The position numbers and the translations under genes are program-made. Below the pieces are notes generated by a model, which saw only the letters and a list, made by a program, of their open reading frames with translations, did no database searches and had not been told where the DNA came from. A DNA stretch of 64,000 nucleotides from Lichina pygmaea (lineage: Eukaryota; Ascomycota; Lichinomycetes; Lichinales; Lichinaceae): NCBI GenBank assembly GCA_963422465.1, contig OY730173.1:434001-498000 (forward strand), in the 5' to 3' direction. This document shows, piece by piece, positions 21,022 to 32,529 of the stretch. How positions within the stretch are numbered: position 1 is the first letter of the stretch; the number at the start of each line of letters is the position of its first letter.

Positions 21022-22945
21022 CTAGTAACGCGGCGGCGGAGGAGGCTGGTGGTGACCCCCTTGCGGCGGGTAGCCTCCTTGCGGTGGGTAGCCACCTTGC
21101 GGCGGGTAGCCCCCTTGAGGCGGGTACTGACCGGGCTGGCCGCCGGTGGGGTAGCCCTGAGGAGGTCGCGGCGGAGCTTGTCCGTACTGCTGTGGAGGCC
21201 GGCCGTAGGGCTGAGGCTGACCGCCGTATCCTTGCTGGGGATACGGCGCTTGACCCTGAGGAGGATAGCCCTGGGGTGCACCGTACCCACCGGCAGGGGC
21301 TCCTTGTGGGCGGCGAGTGGCCTCGTCTTTGGAGTCGTAGGACGGATCGATTGCGCCAAGGACCATCTTGGCCAGCTTGTGTTCGACTCCGTCAGCAAAG
21401 ATGCCTTGCCGGCGTCGAGCGCACACCCTTCACTCACCCAGAGTTCCGGCGACAGCGTTACCGGCGGCTGGAGACGTGACATCTCGTCCGCCTCGACCTC
21501 ATAGTCTAGCGACGGCACACGTGCCCGTCAGAATCTCTCGCGAACGGGCCGTCGAACTCGGAGGGAGACGTACTGGAGGTGCTATCGATGAGTGGACCGA
21601 CCATAGGGTCGTTGTCCAAGCGCGAGAGGAACTCCCGGGCCTGCAAGTCGTTACCCACCTGGGCGAACTGGAAGGAGATGGCACCCTGCCCGTAGCGATC
21701 CATTCGAGACAGCTCCGTCGAGGCGTAGCGGATGGCGTCGTTGACGGCCGTCGACGGCTCGCCCGCGGGTTGGCCGTCGGTGATGGTGATGACCAGGACC
21801 GGCTTGTTGAGTCGGCCGGCCCGGGCGGGGCCGACGACCAGAGGGTCCAAGATCTTGTTCCTCAGGCTGGTGCCCATCGGGGTTAAGCCCGAGAAGCTCA
21901 CGCTACGGACGAGTTCTTCGACCTCTTGCTCGGTCCGTACGTTGTTCCCTTGCGCGTTCGAGTTCATGAACCGGACCTGAACGCCGTCGTTGTCGAACAG
22001 CGACGCCGCATAGGCGACGCGCGACAGAATGAGCTTGAGATCCTTGATGCGCTCTCCGCCTTCCTCGAGCTGCATCGAGCCACTGTCATCTGAGCGGATC
22101 GTTCAGCCCCCCCCCAGTCGCTCGGTATTCATCGGGTGCTTTTGCCCGCCTGAACATACCAATGTAGAGAACGGTGTCGAAGAGCGCCAGCTTGATGAAG
22201 TCAATGCCTACCTCGAGCGGCAGGCGCCAGCTGGCGCAGATCTGGTCCACCTGGCTCGTGACACCTCCGGCAATATTGCTCAGCTGTCGACTATCCGGGG
22301 GGAACATGCGCGCGAGATTCTTGTCCTGCACCGTCTGCTGGAGAACGCGTAGGTAAGTATCTCTGCGCTGCGGGTCTGGAGCTCCCCCGTGCTGGCCATG
22401 CTAGAAAGGTTCGACTGATGTCAGCCATGCCCGCTCCTGACCGAATACTCTTCCGCTTCTCACCCGAGGCGCCGGAGCTCCTTGAGGAGCCCCAGGTTTC
22501 CCGTAGCTCTGATAAGCTTGATATTGCTGCTGACCAGGCTGCAGGAAGTGGGCTTTTCGTCAGCGCGCCGAGCCCTCGTTGGTGATTCGCGATCAGGAAG
22601 CGGCCGCTCGTCCTTACATATGCTCCACCAGGAGGCGCTCCGTAGCCTCCAGGAGCGCCGGTCGGTGGTCCGCCAGCAGGAGGATACCCTTGGCCTCCGG
22701 CGAGCTTCGAAGCCAGCTTTACAAAAGCAGCCACGACGTCAGCAAAGCGCGGCAGAGTTTATGAACACGACACGACTTCTGTCATCCACGCCGATACAAC
22801 ACCACGCAACCGAATTAATGAGAAAGCGGGGCCGAGGGCAGGGGCGGGGTTGCGGGGTCGGGGGTGTCGCGGGGTCGCGGGGTCGCGGGAAGTGGGGCAG
22901 CAATAAGTATCAGCACAAGCCCAGAGAGGGAAAACGTACCCCCAT
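21022..22945 (-). CDS. VWA (copine-like A) domain protein with proline-rich ends
   Basis: Seven proposed exons (minus): 22945-22940, 22716-22618, 22538-22464, 22400-22160, 22089-21574, 21505-21438, 21375-21022; 452 residues. The middle is a von Willebrand A fold with the metal-binding MIDAS loop DDSGSM, preceded by [14 protein letters not shown], and followed by [33 protein letters not shown] and [11 protein letters not shown]. The exon-5/6/7 junctions give [21 protein letters not shown], seen in fungal members. The N-terminus is Gly/Pro/Tyr/Gln-rich and the C-terminal 95 residues are YPPQGG-type repeats. Such proteins are thought to mediate protein binding; the role is not known. The first exon (six nt, ATG GGG) and its 223-nt intron are the least certain part; the true start could lie elsewhere. 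Confidence 0.82.
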
Positions 22946-23111
22946 CGTCAGTTATAGAACGCTGCAAACGAGGTCTGCGCTGGTCTCGCGACGGATGCTT
23001 GATGAGTTGAAGAACGAAGGAGAGCTTCGATAGTTGTTGCTGAAATGGCTTGACCGCCGGCGTTGGTTGCTTCGATTTGGTGAGACGCCTCGATGATCGT
23101 CCAGCTGAGGC

Positions 23112-23119
23112 TTTATATA
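23112..23119 (-). promoter_or_regulatory. Possible TATA box of the VWA gene
   Basis: TATATAAA on the minus strand, about 170 bp before the proposed start codon. Position fits a fungal core promoter, but no transcript evidence exists here. Confidence 0.4.
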
Positions 23120-23478
23120 CGTGGCGCACGAAGTACGTACGTAACGAACTCTGTATGACTGCCTACGTTACGTACGTACAGCTTGATGACAAAACTCTAC
23201 CCAACCCCTTGGTCAACAGTACCCGAATAGTCCGCTCGTTGGCAACAGTAGCTTGGCAATTGAACGGCAGTCAATCTTGTTCTGCGTCGTACGACTATTG
23301 CTAGAGAGCTAAGGGCTCAAGTATTTACGACGATTCAACGAAGGTAGACTACGAAGTACAGTACGAGTACTGTCGCCCCACTGTAGGTGCCGCGAGTACT
23401 GTACGTACGAGTACGTAGCTGGCTGCTTACAAATACGCATGCAGCATACCTGCCGTACTGTACCAAGTAAAAACTTAC

Positions 23479-23510
23479 GTACGGAAGCCGGCGACAAAAG
23501 TATTCGCAAT
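23479..23510 (+). repeat. Left terminal inverted repeat of the Tc1 element
   Basis: 32 bp, perfectly matched in reverse by 25058-25089. Weaker similarity continues inward for about 20 bp (AAAAGT..GAGAC). Confidence 0.9.
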
Positions 23511-25087
23511 GATTTGTATGGGGGCAACAAAAGTCGCGAGACACCCCGCATTTCTCCTCCCAATCTGAGTCCCGGTCGCTATTGTTACTGTTCCCCTTCT
23601 CCACCACCAGAATCTTCGAGTCTTGAGTCTTGCGACTAGTCGTCTTCCCAATCTGAGCTCTCGTCACCCTGCTACTCCTCCTCCTCCTCCTCTTCTTCTT
23701 CTTCTGGCACCAGTATATCCTCAGGTCCTCAAGTCTCACGATGCTTGTTACCACCTTCCAGTATGATAATCTGCTGAATATGGTGAGGAATCCGCTCAAT
23801 CCACCACTGAATCCAAGACTGATCCAGCTCCCTCCAAGCCTTCAGCCATGCCTTTGTCATCTCATCTCTTGTCCTTGGTGCACAGAACTTTGTTGTCGTA
23901 CACTTCAGAAAAGGCCAGCATGGCTTGATAGCATTAAGATCAGGGGAGTTGCCTGGCTATAGCAATTGCTGAACACTGTAGCTGGAATAGATTGCCTTCT
24001 GAGAATGGTGTGTGTGTGGGGGGGTCTTGTCTTCTTGGACAATTGTGTTAGGACAAGATTGCTTGCACTCCTGAGCAAAAGGAAGAAGCTTTCCCATCAG
24101 AATAACTTGCCCATATCGATACCAGTCAATTCCTCCTGCTTTAGCTTGTTGTACAAGCTTGCCAGTCTGCTTTGTGAACTTCCAGACTGGTGCTTTGCCT
24201 GGCTTGTTGCGTAGACCTAGATGTTGGACCCCAGTCACAATCTCCTACTGTGCTTGACACTCAGATTCTCAAGTAGTGTTCATCTCAGCTAGCTCTTTCT
24301 CTGCAGTCTTCTTCTCTTGTGCAGTCTCTGGTCTCCAGATATGGCATAGTCCTTTCTTGTTGTACAAGAAAGATCCCCAGAACATGAACTCTGTAACCCC
24401 TTTCCAGCGCTGCTGAATAACTGTCTTGTCGTAGTGTTCTTCCAGTGTCCGCCAGAGTCAAGTCCCACCCTGTTGATGACCTAGAATAACTCCTGTCTTA
24501 TCTGTCTATATCACATTCTTCCAGTCTTCCAGGGTCTTATCTTTGTGTTCTATCGTAAACTGCAATCAAGCAGCTTTTATTGCTGGAGATAGGATAGGCT
24601 TCCATGTTGCCTTAAGCTTTTGGAAACAATTGCGACAAAGGATTTGCTGGACTGTACAAGCAGACACCGGAAACTTGTAGCTGATGTCAGGAGCAGACAT
24701 TTCTTGTCCATGATAATCCTTCCTGACTAGGTCAAGAAGATCTTTAGTCTGCTGCTTATTTAGAGCTTTCGGTCGACCGGTTTGTGGAGCGTCCTTGAAG
24801 AACTCGTGCTGGAAGACTGCATTGGTGACTGGATTGTAGCCACACTCGTACGCAAGTTGACGAATTCGATAGATAGTGCTGAAAGAAAGACCTGTGAGGT
24901 TGGTGATATGATTCACAGGGACACCCTCCTCAAGAAGAGCAAATACACGTGCTTTCTGCGAGATGCTGATGGCTTTGCTACCCATGGTGTCAGTGATGTG
25001 GGTGGTGTCGGTTGCAGATTTAGGTGGTGATCTCCAGTCTCATCACTTTTTGGAGGGATTGCGAATACTTTTGTCGCCGGCTTCCGT
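23481..25087 (-). mobile_element. Tc1/mariner-superfamily DNA transposon, decayed
   Basis: Bounded by perfect 32-bp inverted repeats (23479-23510 and 25058-25089, GTACGGAAGCCGGCGACAAA...), with TA at both outer edges as expected for TA target-site insertion. On the minus strand a helix-turn-helix start is intact (24985-24566; SISQKARVFALLEEGVPVNH, GLSFSTIYRIR, LNKQQTKDLLDLV). Beyond it the DDE domain can still be followed to about 23745 (EHKDKTLEDWKNVI, then *TDKTG where a WSDETG-like catalytic Asp motif is expected, and SPDLNAIKPCW) but is broken by several stops. Some of these (TGG to TAG, GAG to AAG) are G-to-A changes on the coding strand, as RIP would leave. Not active. Confidence 0.85.
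24566..24985 (-). pseudogene. Transposase N-terminal (HTH) fragment
   Basis: 140-codon open frame beginning MGSKAISISQKARV, covering the two N-terminal helix-turn-helix units that bind the inverted repeats in Tc1-type transposases. It ends in a stop (SPAIKAA*) well before the catalytic domain, which continues in decayed form downstream. It is therefore a fragment of a dead transposase gene. A full-length intact relative elsewhere in the genome would be expected if the family is active. Confidence 0.8.
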
Positions 25088-25089
25088 AC
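25058..25089 (-). repeat. Right terminal inverted repeat of the Tc1 element
   Basis: Exact reverse complement of 23479-23510; the outermost GTAC is itself palindromic and includes the TA target. Confidence 0.9.
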
Positions 25090-26290
25090 AGCACGTTCCC
25101 TTACATCAACTGTCTTACTGAGTGGCCCCCAAGACATTGTGTTATCTTAAGATCCTACAAAGACCCCCAGTGAAGACAGCAGACATGGGCAGAGAATCAT
25201 GAACGTGGCATCAAAAGCAAGGACAGGTATTTCCCAAATTCATTTGGACAAGTTGACTGACTAGATGCCTTTCCATGGTAACGTAGTCATGGAGACTGAG
25301 GGGGGGGGGGGGGGTGCACAACGCTGTGATTCAGCTCCTGCTCTGTGTATTCTCTGTCTTGAGAACCATTATGTACACGTACCAGTGGCTTTGCGGAGCC
25401 AAGAGGTACTCAGCTTTACTTCACTTAGTACCATGACTTGAGTGAGCTCAATCTGTCGTGACGTGACAGTCAAGACATTGTAGGACTTGCAGATCATTGT
25501 ACGCAATTGCTTAGACAGTACCGTACTCCGTACGTACCGGTATGGGTACGGTACTTCCGCAATGAGAACTGTATTAAAAGTACTTCCGTAGAGCTGGCAA
25601 GACACATGCGGTACGTATGGGTACATACTTACGTATGTACATAACGTTAGTCATCTATTGTCATCCAAGAAGTCGGGCTAGCGACTTTTGGCAGTCTGTT
25701 ACTAAGCAGATATCGCGTGACGAGTGCTCGTCCGAGTACGTACCCGTGCTTGTACTTGAATTACCCTTTTCGGGAGTTGCCCGATCGTGCCCACCGCAGA
25801 TGATCTGTCGAAGCCATATGACTCGGCTCAACATGACCGGCAGCGTTACTGCACGGCTGTACTGCTGTCCTGCCGCCGGCCTGTGATCGAACACCAGTAC
25901 CAATAGAAACATCGCCCGTCGTTTGCGCTTCGACCAAGCTTGCTCCCGGGAAGAGGCCCCGTTGAGGTCCGGCCCGCTGAACGTTGAGGCGTCGCGTTCG
26001 GTAGCACCGTCGTCGGCGACATCATCACCATCCTCATCGTCATCATCGTCGCTCCTGGCTGTCGCTCCTGGCTGTGAACGGCCGTCACCGTGGTTCGACC
26101 TGTGTCGATAATCGCCCACCGTCGCTTCCAGGATCCGGCAACCTTCCGTTTGGAGCAACTCCACCTCCAGGTCAACTCTTCAGGCGCTCTCGGCCTCGAC
26201 TCTACCACATCTAGGTTGGCCCACGAATCGAAGGCCGTTCGTTTGCCTTGGATACACAACCATCGGGCAAGCCGCCCTTCTCGGCTAACG
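25090..26290. other. Spacer upstream of VAC8
   Basis: Contains a run of 15 G (25300-25314), a cluster of GTAC palindromes at 25520-25640, and a CATCATCGTC-type repeat near 26020-26055 just upstream of VAC8. No exon supported. Confidence 0.5.
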
Positions 26291-28442
26291 ATGGGTATTC
26301 TTTGGGGCTGCTCGCCTTGCTGTGCCGGTATCTTGCCTCCCATCCTCCGACATGTCTCCACTCAAACATTCTAGATATCTCATAGCATTCCGTTTAGGTC
26401 GATCGCGGGACGTCAGCAATGAACAGGTGCTGGCTGACGGCGAGCGGGAGGCGGTATCAGACCTGCTGCAGTTCCTGGAGAACGTACGTGGATGGGACGT
26501 CGCGCTTTTCTTGGGTGGTCTGCTGCTGACCAGATGCGAGATAGCGGGCCGAGACGGACTTCTTCGCGGGCGAGCCCTTGCGAGCCCTCCGGACCCTCGT
26601 CTACTCAGATAATGTCGACCTGCAGCGAAGCGCCAGCTTGACCTTCGCCGAGATCACCGAGAGGGGTAAGGGCCAGCGCCCCCGGACGCTTCGACGGGAG
26701 AAGCAGCTGACAACGGCCGGATCGATCAGATGTGCGAGAAGTCGACCAATACACGCTCGAACCGATACTCTTTCTCCTGCAGAACCCAGACATCGAGGTG
26801 CAACGAGCGGCGAGTGCTGCCCTCGGGAACCTTGCCGTCAACAGTGAGTCCCCCTCTCCCTCCGGTGGCCTAGGCTGCTCTGCCGGGCACGAGCGGGCGA
26901 GCTGACGAAAGGGGTTCAGCGGAGAACAAGGTCTCCATAGTCCTTCTGGGCGGTCTTGCCCCTCTGATACGACAGATGATTTCCCCGAACGTCGAGGTGC
27001 AGTGCAACGCCGTTGGCTGCATCACGAACCTGGCCACGCACGAGGACAACAAAGCCAAGATTGCGAGGTCGGGCGCCTTGGGTCCGTTGATCCGACTTGC
27101 GAAGTCGAGAGACATGCGTGTGCAGCGCAACGCCACCGGCGCTTTACTCAACATGACCCACTCCGGTAAGGACCTGCCGTCCCCTTTCGACCCTGTACGG
27201 CAAGAGGTGACTGACCGACCGGCACGTGACGCTCAGACGACAACCGACAACAGCTGGTCAACGCCGGCGCGGTGCCGGTGCTCGTCCAGCTTCTCTCGTC
27301 GCCGGACGTCGACGTACAATACTACTGCACGACGGCGCTGAGCAACATCGCCGTCGACTCGACGAACCGCAAGCGCTTGGCTCAGTCCGAGACTCGCCTG
27401 GTCCAGTCGCTCGTCTCCCTCATGAGCTCCTCGTCTCCGAAGGTGCAATGTCAAGCCGCACTGGCGCTCCGAAACCTCGCGTCGGACGAGAAATACCAAC
27501 TCGAGATCGTCAAGGCGCGCGGGCTGCCGTCGTTGCTCCGGTTGCTGCAGTCGTCCTACCTGCCGCTGATCCTGTCCGCCGTCGCCTGCATCCGCAACAT
27601 CTCCATCCACCCGCTCAACGAGTCGCCCATCATCGAGGCGGGCTTCTTGAAGCCGCTGGTCAACCTGCTGGGGTCGATCGACAACGAAGAGATCCAATGC
27701 CACGCCATCTCGACCCTTCGGAACCTCGCGGCCAGCTCGGACAAGAACAAGCAGCTCGTGCTCGAGGCCGGTGCGGTCCAGAAGTGCAAGCAACTCGTGC
27801 TCGAGGTGCCCCTCAGCGTGCAGTCGGAGATGACGGCCGCCATCGCCGTGCTCGCGCTCAGCGATGAGCTGAAGGTGCACCTCCTGAACCTCGGCGTCTT
27901 CGACGTGCTCATCCCGCTCACCGAGTCGGAGAGCATCGAGGTGCAGGGCAACAGCGCCGCGGCGCTGGGGAACCTGTCATCCAAGAGTGAGTCGTCGACC
28001 GGTCTCCCCGCACCTCGAGCGACGCATCGCTCGGCGACCTTCTACGCCTTCCTTCCCTTTTCGCTTCGTCTCGGATTCTCCCGAGATCCCGAAGGCTGAT
28101 CGATCCGCACCCGCAGTCGGCGACTACTCCATCTTCGTGAAGCACTGGACGCAGCCCGACGGCGGGGTCCACGGCTACCTCCGCCGCTTCCTGGCCAGCG
28201 GCGATTCGACCTTCCAGCACATTGCCATCTGGACGTTGCTGCAGCTGCTCGAGTCGGAGGACAAGCGACTGATCCAGCTGATCGCGCAGTCCGACGACGT
28301 CGTGAACACGATCCAGACCATCTCCGAGAAGAACGTCGAGTCGGACAACGACGAGGGCGACGAAGGCGACGGCGAGGTGGCCACCCTGGCCCGCCGCTGC
28401 CTCGAACTCGTCGGGAAACGAGAGGGCAGCATCGAGGGCTGA
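26291..28442 (+). CDS. VAC8: Vac8, armadillo-repeat vacuolar membrane protein
   Basis: Lipid-anchored armadillo protein of the vacuole surface, used in vacuole inheritance, homotypic fusion, nucleus-vacuole contacts and selective autophagy. Seven exons: 26291-26327, 26398-26483, 26545-26665, 26730-26843, 26920-27165, 27237-27986, 28117-28442; 559 residues. The 37-nt first exon encodes [12 protein letters not shown]: Gly2 for N-myristoylation and a Cys cluster for palmitoylation, as known for Vac8. About eleven ARM repeats follow; landmarks are [85 protein letters not shown] and [16 protein letters not shown]. The C-terminus is acidic. This is the least ambiguous large protein in the window. 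Confidence 0.96.
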
Positions 28443-29930
28443 AGGCCGTACTCGTCACCCCGAGCGTGATCGTCGTCTCCAGCCGCCGTCATCGCCATCA
28501 CCGACCATCGTCGCTTCATCGGCATGTATCGTTGCCGGCGTGATCCCCGAGACCGGGCTGTATTCCCTGTCTTTTCTTTTGTTTCAAAAGCAAAGTATCC
28601 TCCGTCCATCAAGGACCGGTGCCCGCTGAGCCTTCTACCATGCTCTTCTCGTCTTATCAATCGAGCCTCCCTTCCGGTCTTGAAGCTCCCAACCATACCG
28701 GTGTCGGGCATCACTCACTAGATACTATTATTATTATCATTATTGCCCTTGATCCTCCTCCTCCTCCTCCTCCCTCTCCTCTTACCAACCCTCCCACCTG
28801 CAATTCCGACTCCTATCTCGCACGACAACGCCGCCTGGCCACTCCCAGCAAGCAACCACAACTTCCATCTCTTTCCCTGTCATCAAAAACACGACATTGA
28901 AGCACCGCCGACGGGGCCAGTCGAGGCCAGTACTAGATATATATAGGTACCGTACACATGCCTTCTTCAATGCGGAAGTCAACCACATTGTTACTTCAGT
29001 TCTACGTATAAACATCTTCTTTTCCTTCCTTCCTTCCTTCCTTCCTTCCTTCCTTCCCCTCCCATCTGACAAAGAGCGGAACACACTACACAGGTACGGA
29101 GGACCTCCTCCGCATCTTGGTCGCTACGTTTCTTCCATGTGTGCATGGTTATGTCCGAGTTGGGGTCCTTTGTGATGTAGGTATTGGTGGCTGGCGTCCT
29201 CGTCTCAGGACGTACTGTATGTACTCGGTACGTATGTGGTTCTGCCGGTAAGTAGTTGCAGTGAAGCTCGTGGAGGCTGGTGTGAGTATTCACTATGCAC
29301 TGCTTTGGAAGACACCATTTTACTGGCCAATTCTTCCCACGGTTACACCTTTCTGTTTGCTACAGTACGTTGGTTTTGCCTAGAGCTTCACCTACGAGGG
29401 TAGAAACTTGGGTGCTCTGACTAACTCTTGGCAGCCGTTGCAAGATATCAGGCGACACGCTTAGTCATACTGTATTAGATAACCGGGAGGGTGCTGGCCT
29501 GCTATGTGTCACTACAATCTCAAGCCTGTTCCAAAAGTGACAGGCTCTTTTTCTTTTGATAACAATCTACCTTTTGAACTTGCTGTTTTTCGATGAGTTT
29601 CAGAACAATTGATAAGGTCGAACTCGCGTAAGAAGTCCTAAGACATTAGCGTTTGCCTATTGTTTTCATCGGACGCTCCATTGGCTCTCGGTTGAGGCTT
29701 CCTGCTAGTGAACACAAGAAGGAAGGATTTACGCGTACGAGTAGAAAGAACTGAGCTACTGTGGTAGATGCAATCCTCACATGACAAGAACTCAGGAAAG
29801 GAAGAGTTGAAGCTCTCTCTCTCTCTTCTAGCTAGTCATCGCGGACCAAGGATTTAGTCTTGTCTATAGGGAGCTGAAAGCTGACAAAAGAGCGCAACTC
29901 CCTTCTTAGGTAGTCCTACTACTTGATATA
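28443..29930. other. Gene-free stretch after VAC8
   Basis: Holds microsatellites (TCC repeat near 28756-28780; seven to eight CCTT units at about 29025-29056; a TC run near 29816-29827) and scattered GTAC motifs at 29210-29235. No coding exons are supported. Confidence 0.55.
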
Positions 29931-29931
29931 T

Positions 29932-30451
29932 GTACGGAGGCCCGCGCCAAAAGTATTCGGAAAGATCTCTATATGAATGACAAAAGCCGTGAGACTATCT
30001 CTCAATTCCCCTCCCAGTCGTTATCATGATCCTTGTTGTCGTCCACCACCCCACCACCCCAGTGGTTTGAGGTCTTGAAGTCTGAAGTCCTTGAGTTTCT
30101 TCTCATAAAGCTCAGTCTTCTTCCCACTCTGAGCTGTCACTATTCTCATTATTGTTGTCACCATCGCTGTCGCTGTTCTTGTCCACAGAGTTTACGACTG
30201 GATGGTAGCCACAGTCAAAACATGACTTGACAGATTTGATAGATTGTGCTGGAGGAAAGGTCTGCAAGATTACTGATATGCTTCACAGGTACACCTTCTT
30301 CAAGAAGAGCAAGCACACATGCTTTCTATACAATGCTGTTGGTTCTGGTTGATCAGTGGTATGGGGTCGGGTGAGGTGGCTTTTGGTGGGTGGGGATAGT
30401 CTCATCACTTCTTGGTGGGATTCCGAATATTTCTGTCGCCAGCTCCCGTAC
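29932..30451 (-). mobile_element. Short deletion derivative related to the Tc1 element
   Basis: About 520 bp with imperfect ends GTACGGAGGCCCGCGCCAAA (29932) and TTCTGTCGCCAGCTCCCGTAC (ending 30451), about three-quarters identical to the 32-bp repeats of the 23.5-25.1 kb element. Inside, 30225-30335 matches the transposase start region of that element (TTCACAGG.ACACC.TCTTCAAGAAGAGCAA in the same order). The rest of the transposase is absent, so it could move only with a helper. Confidence 0.75.
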
Positions 30452-30699
30452 ACAAGTACGGAGATGCACGTAGTGCGTTCGACACACCCCCCCACGCCCC
30501 CCAGGTAGTGGTGTCGGCCCCCGTCTGTAGGCACTGTCTGTACTCTCGCACTATGTGTATCCATACCCGTCGGCTAATAATCTAGTGGTGTACTGTACGT
30601 ATGTACGTACGTACCTCGCCACGACCACGGTTCGAACCACCAACCTGTCAAGGGCGGGGTGTGTCCTCTGGTCTTTTTACCAGCGGACAATTAATGCGA

Positions 30700-31171
30700 T
30701 GCCCCCCTCTATGCAACTTTTTGCTTACCATGCCCCCCTTCGTACTTCCATGCCCCCCTGGCTTAGAGGTACGTGCCTTGGTACCTTGAAATTTGCGAAG
30801 ATCCCCGAGAGAGTGTAAGTACTCCAGAACTATTGACAAGTCTCATGCCCCGACCGCTTGACTCCAAGCAGCCGACGGAGTCTCCACACCCACAAAAATG
30901 CCATACACAGCATCAAAATTGAGGTCTGACTACAGGAACGTAAACTTGGACACCGGGTGTGACTAGGGAAAAAATCCGACCGAGAGATGTGTGCTGTGTG
31001 ATGCCTCCAAGACTTATGACACCTAGATCCTGATCGACTTTTAAAAGTACTTACGTTTTGGTGGCTCAGCTGGGTGTAGGGCATGTACTGAGGTATGTAC
31101 CAGCAGGCGAGGGGGGCATGGAAGTACGAAGGGGGGCATGGTACGCAAAAAGTTGCATAGAGGGGGGCATC
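30700..31171. mobile_element. Foldback element, copy A
   Basis: A 68-bp arm (30700-30769) reappears almost perfectly in reverse at 31105-31171, about 330 bp away. Each arm carries the unit ATGCCCCCCT three times with CTATGCAACTTTTTGC between. The unique middle shares GCATCAAAA.TGAG.TCTGA and AAGACTTATGACAC with a second copy at 54.9-55.3 kb. No protein is encoded. Best described as a MITE- or foldback-like repeat; its superfamily is not recognised. Confidence 0.75.
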
Positions 31172-32529
31172 TACTTTTCACCTAGGCAGTCTATGAAGCA
31201 GCTCCGGGCTCATGACTGAAAGCTGACAAAAGATATATCTACACAAGTACGGAGTACACGTAGTGCGTTTGACAGGAGCGTACTCGTACCAGATCAGACT
31301 CTTTTTAGGCCTCTCTCTCGGGTCTGTTAGTCTTTGTTTTCCACTCTCTCCAACAGCCAAATTCGAGGTGGGCCAGCAGTGGCACGCAGGGCTTACGTCA
31401 TTCGACAAAGATTATCCTAGGCTCATGATGATGTGGTGCCTCGCAAATGATTCTCAAAACTCGCGAGAAAGGCCAAGGCAACCTCCGACATCGCTCTCGA
31501 TCGTACGTACTCGGTATTCCGTCTCGAACTGGGTCCCGGCAGACGGTCAACTACCTTGACATACGAAACGTCGTCTGATCGAATGTGGTGACACAAAGCA
31601 GCAGCAGCAGCGGATACGAGTCTCAAGCAGTACGTACGTACTTCCGTGCGAGTAAGCGACGATGCACCAACGTTCCACGCGACCTTCCACTTACCTTCTT
31701 CCTGCAGGTACGTAACGTACGGGACGGTGACCTTGGTCGAACGACGCCGGCTGCGGCTGCGGCTGTGACGCTGCTGTCGTCTTTGTACCGCCCTTGTACA
31801 TCCGTACCTTCGTAGCGTCTCCGTCTCCTGCCAAAGCACCTTTGAGAGCCGCATGTCCAAGCCAGTCCCGATCCCCCGGGCGGATGATAGAGCGGAGGCT
31901 CTGCTTCCGAAACCGACGCTGCAGATGTACATCGTACGTTTGTACCTTACGTAGCGCCCGTTGGCACTCCGATGGCTTCTACTCGTACGTTTGGCCCCTC
32001 GGTAGCGCTACCGTACCGTCTCTACGTAGAGTGTCGGCCTGTGCGACACAACCAGTCGAGAGGAGGTCGAAAAACAAAGTCCGCCAGAGGGTTCAACAGC
32101 GATAGGCACCGCCATGGACCGAGCAGCATCATCCCCCACTTCCGTAGAGGAAAAAAAAAATTTCTTTCGACCCTTCACGATCACATCGTCGTAGACGTCG
32201 TCGTGCTGCGACGAGTCGCCGCCTAAGATCCCGCATCGCATCTCTCTCGGCGCACAACCCAGTACGGACCGACTCCAGACACACGTCGGGCGCGGTGGAC
32301 ATCGGTCCTTGTGATGCTGGACGGTCTGGTCCGGACCTTGTTGAGCCGACACAGCACCGTCCACAGGGGGCCAAGATCAATGCGTCGACGAACGCTCGAG
32401 CAGAGCCTCGACATCTGATATCGTCCTAGACATTGACGGTTCTCGGTTGGATCGAGCTCGGATCTGTAGCAGGACACGCATTCCCGATTCGGCCATCTCG
32501 TCCGATGTGACCAATGCTCCACCGCCGTC
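31172..32529. other. Spacer upstream of the ADF-H gene
   Basis: Several GTAC-palindrome patches (31235-31265, 31500-31520, 31625-31645, 31705-31725, 31930-31990) and a GCAGCAGCAGCAGC repeat near 31598-31611. No supported exon. Confidence 0.5.

Noticed and set aside
24004-24021. Possible frame-shifting slippery site in the transposase (GTGTGTGTGGGGGG)
   Set aside because: The element is decayed throughout, so a G/T run is better explained as drift than as programmed shifting.
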